Below are positions 1 to 5,249 of a stretch of 9,236 bases of DNA, piece after piece; position 1 is the first letter of the stretch; every line of letters begins with the position of its first letter. The stretch is taken from NCBI GenBank assembly GCA_003250455.1, contig QKGK01000029.1:1-9236 (forward strand), given 5' to 3'. The position numbers and the translations under genes were made by a program. The notes beneath the pieces are model-generated. The model was not told where the DNA came from. It worked only from the letters and a program-made list of their open reading frames with translations, and did no database searches. This DNA is from Chloroflexota bacterium (GTDB lineage Bacteria; Chloroflexota; Anaerolineae; Anaerolineales; UBA11579).

Positions 1-937
1 TGCTCCCCACTTCCTCCCCGCTGAAATCCACCCACAAATCCAGGCGCTGCGCCGGGGCCAGGGTGAGATACTGCCTTTGCAGCGGCGCTTCAAGCAGGCC
101 GCCATCCGTGCCCAACACCGTCAGGGGCGTGCCGTCCTCCCAGGCCAGCTTATAAATGCGGGAGTTTGAGCCGTTCAGCAACCGCACCCGATAAGGCCGG
201 GTTTTCACCGGCAATCTGAAATCCGGGCGGCCATTGATCAGCATCCGGTTGCCCAAAAAGCCGATCATCTGGTCCATCATCATCCCGGTGCCGCTGTATA
301 CAAACTGGTTTTCCCCGTCAAAAATGCGGTCCTGGAGCACAAGCGGCACTTCATATTCTCCCTCCGGCAAACCGAGCGCTGCTTCTTCATCATCCCGGAC
401 AACGAACAGCCCGGCCAGCCCGGCAAACACCTGCGGGCCGGTGCGCCCGTGCGGGTGCGGATGATACCAATACATCCCGGCCCGGTCCAACACCTGGAAG
501 GTATATACATACGTCTCTCCGGGGTCGATCACCAATCGGGGGTGTCCATCCGCCTCCACGGGAACGTGCAGCCCGTGCCAATGGATAATGGACGGCTCGT
601 CCAGCCCGTTGGTAAAATGCACCCGGATGGTCTGCCCGGTCCGCACGTTGATGATTGGCCCCAGATATGAATCCGGGATCGTCTGGAGGGTTTCTTCCGG
701 CCCCTTCAGCACTTCTCCCTGGTATCGCCACACCTGGGTGGCCGCCCCTTCCAATAGGGCCACTTCACCGGGGACGGCTTTCAGGGAAATTTCAATATCC
801 GGTTCCAGGTTGGCATTGGTTTCCACCACCGGCAAAGGAGTGTTTTCGTTTATCCCGCAGGCATGCAGCAGCGCCGCACTGCCGCCCAGCCCCAGCAGGC
901 GGATAAAATCACGTCGAGAAAGAGAACGTATTGCCAT
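1..937 (-). CDS. Multicopper oxidase, Tat-exported (partial, C-terminus outside window)
   Basis: Reading from the ATG at 937 gives 312 residues open to the window edge, so the C-terminal cupredoxin domain is missing. The N-terminus has a twin-arginine signal (SRRDFIR, residues 7-13) followed by a hydrophobic stretch and Cys27. LHAC before Cys27 is an imperfect lipobox, so the protein may be a lipoprotein. Copper-ligand motifs of the first cupredoxin domain are clear: HWHG at 119-122 and YHPH at 158-161. These are the type 2/type 3 copper ligands of laccase, CotA, CopA and SufI-type oxidases. The second domain (about 195-312) contains the typical GNRMLINGRPDF and RLLNGSNSRIYKL segments. The type 1 copper motif HCHxxxH would lie beyond the left edge, so an active oxidase cannot be told from a SufI-like protein that has lost copper. 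A GAAAGGA ribosome site (minus strand, 944-950) lies 6 nt before the start. Expected location is outside the cytoplasmic membrane; the substrate is unknown. Confidence 0.93.
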   Translation of the reverse strand, partial: MAIRSLSRRDFIRLLGLGGSAALLHACGINENTPLPVVETNANLEPDIEISLKAVPGEVALLEGAATQVWRYQGEVLKGPEETLQTIPDSYLGPIINVRTGQTIRVHFTNGLDEPSIIHWHGLHVPVEADGHPRLVIDPGETYVYTFQVLDRAGMYWYHPHPHGRTGPQVFAGLAGLFVVRDDEEAALGLPEGEYEVPLVLQDRIFDGENQFVYSGTGMMMDQMIGFLGNRMLINGRPDFRLPVKTRPYRVRLLNGSNSRIYKLAWEDGTPLTVLGTDGGLLEAPLQRQYLTLAPAQRLDLWVDFSGEEVGS

Positions 938-998
938 TCGATATCCTTTCAAAGAGAAGCCAAAATCGGCTTATTCGTCTATGTAAATAAGTTGACAA

Positions 999-1039
999 AT
1001 CGTACCATAGTTCTGATGATTAAACTAAACTTAGTTCAA
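999..1039 (-). promoter_or_regulatory. Candidate promoter and palindromic operator for the multicopper oxidase gene
   Basis: A palindrome AACTAA-AC-TTAGTT sits at 1023-1036. Two further pairs extend it to 1020-1039 after one mismatch, giving an operator-like 20-bp dyad. On the minus strand TTAGTT (1028-1023) can act as a -35, followed by an 18-nt spacer and TACGAT (1004-999) as a -10. The dyad would then cover the -35 box. The promoter hexamers are weak and other pairs are possible. The dyad is seen directly; its role is inferred. Confidence 0.4.
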
Positions 1040-1106
1040 TCAAGCCTCGTGCATGTTTAGCCCTTTACACGCAGCCCTCTTTTCCATGCTCAAATACTTG
1101 CTTTCC

Positions 1107-1187
1107 TGGACTCCCGCCTGCGCGGGAGTGACAGCTTCTTCTCTTTTTCCTCGTCTTTCCCGCACGCTTTTGGCGGGAATCCACTTG
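1107..1187. repeat. Two divergent dRS3-like hairpin repeat units
   Basis: Unit 1 (1110-1129) is ACTCCC-N8-GGGAGT. Unit 2 (1153-1184) has TTTCCCGC and GCGGGAA arms and ends in AATCCAC. Both belong to the same family as the units at 6919-6951 and 7147-7225, whose common form is GTCATTCCCG...CGGGAATCCA. Here the two units point away from each other, while at 7147-7225 they point toward each other. The rest of 938-1310, apart from the promoter and terminator listed separately, shows no gene. Confidence 0.75.
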
Positions 1188-1240
1188 GTCCCCCTTTCTA
1201 CCATCTAACGGCTGATTCAAACCAGCGGCCCTCTACCCCC

Positions 1241-1287
1241 TAAAACAAAAAAGCGGACGAAGGCATAATCAATCACCTTCATCCGCT
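1241..1287 (-). terminator. Intrinsic terminator of the two-component operon
   Basis: The arms at 1252-1263 and 1276-1287 form a 12-bp stem with 11 Watson-Crick pairs around a 12-nt loop. On the minus strand the stem is followed directly by TTTTTTGTTTTA. It lies 24 nt past the histidine kinase stop codon and would separate that operon from the oxidase gene downstream. Confidence 0.9.
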
Positions 1288-1310
1288 GAATACCTAGAGT
1301 AGATTGGGCT

Positions 1311-2753
1311 TTAGCTGCCCTCTCCGGCCAACAGCCGGATGATAAATTCGCTTCCGCGGCCTTCTTCGCTTTCAACGGAAATAGTGCCGTTCATCCCTTC
1401 CACCAGCGCCTTGGCGATCGGTAATCCCAGGCCGAACCCCTGCACCACCGAGCTTTCATCCGGGCGGTTGAAGCGTTCAAACACCTTATCCAGGTACGCT
1501 GATGGAATTCCCTTCCCATGGTCACGTACATGCAGCACCACCTGAGCGCCGTCCTGTTCCGCATGGACGTGAATATCTCCTTCGGAATACTTCAGGGCGT
1601 TATCCAGCAGGATCAGCATCACCTGCTTGAAGGCATCCCGGTCGCCTTTTACGGCAACATCTTCCGGGACGCTCACCTCGATCTTCCTGTTGGGGTCAAT
1701 CTGGTGCACCTGGCGCACGGTATCATTCACCAGCGGCTGCACTTCGATCGCTTCCTTTTCCAGGCTGCGACCGGCATCGGCATACGCCAGCATCAGCAGC
1801 TGGTTGACCAGCCGGATCAACCGGTCGCTTTCATCGACCATATCGTTGAGAATATCCGCCTGCTCCTCCGGCGGGGCCGGGGGCGTGCGGCCGAGCAGGC
1901 CAAGGTTGCCGCGCAGGGTGGTCAGCGGGGTGCGCAGCTCGTGGGAAACATCGGCCACAAAATTGCGCTGCTGCTGGAGGGAGTTCTCCACGCGCTGGTA
2001 AGCTGCCTGCAGGCGCGCCAGCATCTGGTTAAAAGTGTTGGCAAGCTGGCCGACTTCGTCCTGCAGCCCGGTGTAATCCACCCGGCGGGTAAAATCGCGC
2101 TCCTCGCCAATTGCCTGTGCCGTCTGGGTAATGCGGTCAATCGGCCGTAAGGCCATCCCGGAAAACACCCAGCCGACGCCAAATGCCACCAGCACCGTCA
2201 CCAGGCTGGCGATCAGCAGGGTGGTTGCCAGCGAGTTCAAGGTGCGGTCGCGTTCTGTCAGCGAGCGGGCCACCTGAAGGATATTGACCACCTCGCCATT
2301 CTGGGTGATCGGATGGCTGTAAATGAGCATATTCTCCTCGTTCACCACCGCCGATTCGAACCAGTCCTGCCCGGACTGCACGGTTGCCAGCCCATCATCG
2401 CTCAGCGGCAGGGCATCTTCCTCGCGCCCGAACGGGCTGACGATCAAATCTCCCTCAGTGTTCAGCACACGCACAACCTCGCGCTCCCGCAGCGACTGGA
2501 AGGTCTGATCGCCGGAAAACTCATTAAAGGAACGCGGCGGGGGTTCGGTTTGCTGTACGGACTCAGGGGGAACAGAAAAGGTTCCCATCCGCAGGACAGC
2601 TTCTTCCAGTCCCCCGCTGCTGTGGGTAAGGTCGTCTTTTAGTGAAGTAAGCGTCTCATGCGCCTGGGAAGAATAAAGCGCCGTGCCAAATACAACCAGC
2701 ATCAGGGCCAGGATTGCGCTGTATACCAGGGTCAGCCGGAATCGGATCGTCAT
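1311..2753 (-). CDS. HAMP-domain sensor histidine kinase (MprB/BaeS type)
   Basis: This 480-residue membrane sensor kinase is the partner of the response regulator encoded just upstream. A first transmembrane helix is at about 8-28 and a second at about 175-199. Between them lies an extracytoplasmic domain of roughly 145 residues. The segment from about 94 to 166 (VVRVLNTEGDLIV through VNILQVARSL) resembles the PAS/Cache-like fold of PhoQ-type sensors. HAMP follows at about 197-250. The phospho-accepting H-box is HELRTP with His271, the N-box is LLDNALKYS with Asn385, G1 is DHGKGIP at 411-417, the F-box is VFERF at 424-428 and G2 is GFGLGLP at 439-445. All key residues are present, so the kinase should be active. 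Its ATG overlaps the regulator stop codon (ATGA, 2750-2753), indicating translational coupling. A strong terminator follows. The ligand cannot be read from sequence. Confidence 0.96.
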   Translation of the reverse strand: MTIRFRLTLVYSAILALMLVVFGTALYSSQAHETLTSLKDDLTHSSGGLEEAVLRMGTFSVPPESVQQTEPPPRSFNEFSGDQTFQSLREREVVRVLNTEGDLIVSPFGREEDALPLSDDGLATVQSGQDWFESAVVNEENMLIYSHPITQNGEVVNILQVARSLTERDRTLNSLATTLLIASLVTVLVAFGVGWVFSGMALRPIDRITQTAQAIGEERDFTRRVDYTGLQDEVGQLANTFNQMLARLQAAYQRVENSLQQQRNFVADVSHELRTPLTTLRGNLGLLGRTPPAPPEEQADILNDMVDESDRLIRLVNQLLMLAYADAGRSLEKEAIEVQPLVNDTVRQVHQIDPNRKIEVSVPEDVAVKGDRDAFKQVMLILLDNALKYSEGDIHVHAEQDGAQVVLHVRDHGKGIPSAYLDKVFERFNRPDESSVVQGFGLGLPIAKALVEGMNGTISVESEEGRGSEFIIRLLAGEGS

Positions 2754-3430
2754 TCTTCTTCCCTCAACACATATCCAATCCCGCGCACGGTATGGATCAG
2801 GCGCGAGCCGCCTTCTGCTTCCAGTTTCTTGCGCAGATAGCCGATATAAATTTCCAGCACATTGTCATTGCCGCCAAAGTCATAGCCCCAAACTTCATTG
2901 AGGATCTGGCGGCGTTCCAGCACCTGGTTGGGGTGCCGCAGCAGCATGTGCAGCAGGCTGAATTCGGTCACCGTCAGCGAGAGGGGCATCTCATCCCGGA
3001 AGGCTTCGCGCGTCACCGGGTCCAGGGAAACGCCGGAAAAAGCCGCTTTTTTGTTTTCCGGTTTAGCCTCCACCCGCCGCAGCATGGCATGCACGCGCGC
3101 CACCAGCTCGGCAGGGGCAAACGGCTTGACCAGATAATCATCCGCGCCGCTTTCCAGGCCTTCCACCCGGTTCTCGATCGCATCGCGGGCAGTCAGCATC
3201 AGCACCATGGTGTCGTTTTCTTCATCGCGCAGCTTATTCACAAAGGTCAGCCCGTCCATTTTGGGCATCATCCAGTCCAGGATGATCAGGTCCGGCTTTT
3301 CCGCGCTCACAATCGGCAGCGCTTCAAGGCCGTTGGTTGCTGTAAGCACATGCAGGCTTTCATAAGTCAATGTGCGCTGGAGCATTTTCAGTAATTTTGG
3401 GTCATCGTCAACTATTAATACGGTAGGCAT
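2750..3430 (-). CDS. OmpR/PhoB-family response regulator
   Basis: This is a full-length 226-residue DNA-binding response regulator. The receiver domain covers 1-120, with acidic residues Asp8-Asp10, phospho-acceptor Asp52 (LILDWMMPKMDG context), Thr80 and Lys102 (VKPF). A winged helix-turn-helix domain spans about 130-226. It includes LTVTEFSLLHMLLRHPNQVL, the recognition helix around NVLEIYIGYLRKKL, and the C-terminal hairpin TVRGIGYVLR. The start at 3430 is supported by a GAGGA ribosome site (minus strand, 3437-3441). It is the first gene of the operon with the kinase. The intergenic region upstream carries phased CTGTGAAA-type repeats before both divergent genes, suggesting that this protein binds there, autoregulates, and controls the 3595-6872 operon. 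MprA-like regulators are the closest type by motif style. The regulon assignment is inference. Confidence 0.96.
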   Translation of the reverse strand: MPTVLIVDDDPKLLKMLQRTLTYESLHVLTATNGLEALPIVSAEKPDLIILDWMMPKMDGLTFVNKLRDEENDTMVLMLTARDAIENRVEGLESGADDYLVKPFAPAELVARVHAMLRRVEAKPENKKAAFSGVSLDPVTREAFRDEMPLSLTVTEFSLLHMLLRHPNQVLERRQILNEVWGYDFGGNDNVLEIYIGYLRKKLEAEGGSRLIHTVRGIGYVLREEE

Positions 3431-3461
3431 TGCAGTTCCTCACAAATTTGAATACAACACT

Positions 3462-3571
3462 ACTTTAGTTGATTTTACTGTGAAAATCCTGTGAAAACTG
3501 TTTATTGCCGTGATGTTCTCAACTTTTTCACAGTTTTCTCATAGGGATTTCACAGGATCGCTGGCTAAAAT
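3462..3571. promoter_or_regulatory. Divergent promoters with mirror-image phased response-regulator boxes
   Basis: The left block has two tandem 11-mers read on the plus strand, CTGTGAAAATC (3478-3488) and CTGTGAAAACT (3489-3499). The right block has three tandem 11-mers read on the minus strand: CTGTGAAATCC (3555-3545), CTATGAGAAAA (3544-3534) and CTGTGAAAAAG (3533-3523). Seen toward each gene, both blocks end in TTTCACAG. After exactly 10 nt comes a -10-like hexamer: TAAAAT (3566-3571, plus) for the polymerase gene and TAAAGT (3467-3462, minus) for the regulator gene. PhoB-type activators bind 11-bp direct repeats that replace the -35 and end about 10 bp before the -10, so the geometry fits class II activation. 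Repeats and spacing are seen directly; the bound protein and TAAAGT/TAAAAT as true -10 boxes are inferred. Confidence 0.75.
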
Positions 3572-3594
3572 AATAACCACGAGAGAAAAAACAC

Positions 3595-4377
3595 ATGGAA
3601 AATTTAATGCACACGATCCGCAAGTTCAATCGCTTTGAACTTAAATACCTGCTCACCCTGCAGCAAGCCGAACGGTTCAAATCGGTTTTGAGCCGCTACC
3701 TGTCCCCCGATGAATACGGAGACAGCCGCGGGCAGTACACCCTTTCCAGCCTGTACTACGATTCCCCGGACTATCGCTGCTATTGGGAAAAAGTAGATGG
3801 CATCCGCTTCCGCCGCAAGCTGCGTATCCGCCAATACGAGACCGGAGCAGCGCTCACCGCAGACACCCCGGTCTTTGTGGAGATCAAACAGCGTGTGGAC
3901 CGCGCCACCCAAAAACGGCGCGCCTTGCTGCCCTATTGGCAGGCCTTACAGCTGTGTGACCAGCGCCAGATGCCCGAACAGGTCGCGCCGGAAAACCAGG
4001 CTTTCCTTGAGGAAGTCTATGCATACCTCTGGCGGTACAACCTCCGCCCGGCCGGCATTGTGCGCTACCAGCGCCAGGCGTTTATCGGAACAACCTACGA
4101 TATCGGCCTTAGAGTGACCTTCGACACCTTCCTGACCGGACAGACCAATCCCCTTCGTCTGGAGGCTCCTCCTTCCGAGTTATCCCTGCTGAACCCCAAC
4201 CTGACGATCATGGAGATCAAGGTCAACGAGCGCATCCCCATCTGGCTGACCGCTTTAATTGCCGCCCAGAACATGCAGCTCATCCGCATCAGCAAATACT
4301 GCCGCAGCATCGAAGTGCTTGGGTTGGGCACAAACCGCCCCGCCACTTTTTCTATCCCTATTGCAATCAATTACTAA
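3595..4377 (+). CDS. VTC-domain polyphosphate polymerase
   Basis: This 260-residue soluble protein is a single VTC catalytic domain, related to the catalytic domain of yeast Vtc4, which makes polyphosphate from ATP inside a tunnel lined by basic residues. Visible family signatures are FNRFELKYLL (11-20, Glu15 and Lys17), LSSLYYDSPDYRCYWEK (50-66), the Arg/Lys strand IRFRRKLRIRQY (70-81), VFVEIKQR (93-100, Glu96 and Lys98), RYQR (157-160), MEIKVNERIP (206-215, Glu207 and Lys209) and SKYC (233-236). There is no SPX domain and no transmembrane helix, so membrane attachment would need the DUF4956 partner. GAGAG at 3581-3585 supports the ATG at 3595; Met5 is a possible alternative start. It is the first gene of the plus-strand operon, 29 nt before the next gene. 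Polymerase activity is the family expectation and has not been demonstrated here. Confidence 0.92.
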   Translation: MENLMHTIRKFNRFELKYLLTLQQAERFKSVLSRYLSPDEYGDSRGQYTLSSLYYDSPDYRCYWEKVDGIRFRRKLRIRQYETGAALTADTPVFVEIKQRVDRATQKRRALLPYWQALQLCDQRQMPEQVAPENQAFLEEVYAYLWRYNLRPAGIVRYQRQAFIGTTYDIGLRVTFDTFLTGQTNPLRLEAPPSELSLLNPNLTIMEIKVNERIPIWLTALIAAQNMQLIRISKYCRSIEVLGLGTNRPATFSIPIAINY

Positions 4378-4406
4378 ATTAACAAAACATCAAGGAGACT
4401 ACTATT

Positions 4407-5087
4407 ATGAACATTTTCAACATTCAGGACCTCACCGGCGAATTTTCCGTTATGGACGTCGTACTCGTATTGGTCCTCAGCTTTCTGCTGAGCGCTTTCA
4501 TCGGCTGGATCTACAAGATCACTCATCGCGGCACATCCTACACCCAAAGCTTTGTTTTCACGCTGGTGCTCAACGGGATGGTGGTCGCCATGGTGATGAT
4601 GGTGGTCGGCTCCAACATTGCCCGGGCCTTCTCGCTGGTCGGGGCGCTGTCCATCATCCGCTTCCGTAACGCCGTCAAAGAAACGCGCGATGTCGGGTTT
4701 ATCTTCTTTACCATGGCGATTGGGATGGCCATCGGCACCAAATTTTACCTGTTGGCCATCATCGCCGCAGTGGTCATCAGCCTGGTGATCCTGATGATGA
4801 CCCGCATGAACTGGTTTGCCCGTGAAATGTCTAACCAGATCCTGCGCGTCCAGGTGCCCAATGACCTGCCCTTTGACCACCTTTTTGACCACGTATTTCT
4901 CAAGTACACCAGCATCTCCGAGCTGATCAGCGTCGATTCCGACCGCAGCGGTGCGTTTACCGAACTGATCTACAGCATTGGGATGAAGAAGTCCAACCAG
5001 ATCCAGGACTTCATCACCGAGGTCAAGCGGCTCAACGGCGGCAATAAAGTTTCCCTGATCGCCGGATATAACTCTACCGATTTGTAA
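4407..5087 (+). CDS. DUF4956-family membrane protein
   Basis: This 226-residue protein has hydrophobic segments at about 16-36, 46-68, 96-112 and 113-132. A conserved-looking motif GALSIIRFRNAVKETRD (79-95) sits between the second and third segments; it is typical of DUF4956 proteins. A soluble C-terminal domain follows (about 138-226), probably cytoplasmic because Arg133 and Arg137 flank the last helix. An AGGAG ribosome site (4393-4397) lies 9 nt before the ATG. DUF4956 genes are commonly found beside VTC-domain and CotH genes, as here. The biochemical role is unknown. Because the bacterial VTC enzyme lacks the membrane domain of its eukaryotic relatives, this protein is a reasonable candidate for its membrane anchor or polyphosphate conduit, but that is inference from context only. 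Confidence 0.9.
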   Translation: MNIFNIQDLTGEFSVMDVVLVLVLSFLLSAFIGWIYKITHRGTSYTQSFVFTLVLNGMVVAMVMMVVGSNIARAFSLVGALSIIRFRNAVKETRDVGFIFFTMAIGMAIGTKFYLLAIIAAVVISLVILMMTRMNWFAREMSNQILRVQVPNDLPFDHLFDHVFLKYTSISELISVDSDRSGAFTELIYSIGMKKSNQIQDFITEVKRLNGGNKVSLIAGYNSTDL

Positions 5088-5108
5088 GTTTTCTTTCCTC
5101 CTCAGTTC

Positions 5109-5190
5109 GTGTTCGTGGCGGCGGTGTCTGAGTACCTCCTCCCTCAGAAAACATAGCGCTACCTTTCCCGCTATCACCGCCGCCACACAC
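5109..5190 (+). promoter_or_regulatory. Long imperfect stem-loop between the DUF4956 and CotH genes
   Basis: GTGGCGGCGGTG (5115-5126) and CACCGCCGCCAC (5175-5186) are perfect 12-bp complements. GTGT (5109-5112) and ACAC (5187-5190) extend the stem past a 2-nt bulge. Inside the loop CTGAG (5129-5133) can pair with CTCAG (5143-5147). No T-tract follows, so it is not a standard terminator. It could be an mRNA processing or stability element that sets the level of the CotH gene relative to the two genes before it. Confidence 0.6.
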
Positions 5191-5203
5191 GCAGCGATCA
5201 AAC

Positions 5204-5243
5204 CTGCCGGAAATCGCCATTTCATGGGTCCCGGCAGAAAGGA
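5204..5243 (+). promoter_or_regulatory. Nested hairpin abutting the CotH ribosome binding site
   Basis: CTGCCGG (5204-5210) pairs with CCGGCAG (5231-5237), and inside the loop CCAT (5217-5220) pairs with ATGG (5224-5227). The outer stem ends directly next to the AAAGGA ribosome site (5238-5243), which is 6 nt before the ATG at 5250. An alternative pairing also exists: CCTTTC at 5162-5167 complements GAAAGG at 5237-5242 and could hide the ribosome site. Together with the stem-loop upstream this could be a translational switch, or simply a structured leader. Confidence 0.45.
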
Positions 5244-5249
5244 TTTTTT

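Noticed and set aside
990..1018. Plus-strand TTGACA at 992-997 region as a promoter
   Set aside because: The -35-like hexamer is good but there is no convincing -10 at proper spacing and no plus-strand gene downstream before the kinase operon terminator.
1107..1187. CRISPR-like array from the repeated hairpins
   Set aside because: There are only two units, in opposite orientation, with no constant repeat-spacer period and no cas genes.
1518..2150. 210-residue plus-strand open frame
   Set aside because: It is antisense to the histidine kinase HAMP/catalytic region; its composition reflects the reverse frame of a GC-rich gene.
2714..3394. 226-residue plus-strand open frame
   Set aside because: It is fully antisense to the response regulator, whose receiver and winged-helix motifs are unmistakable.
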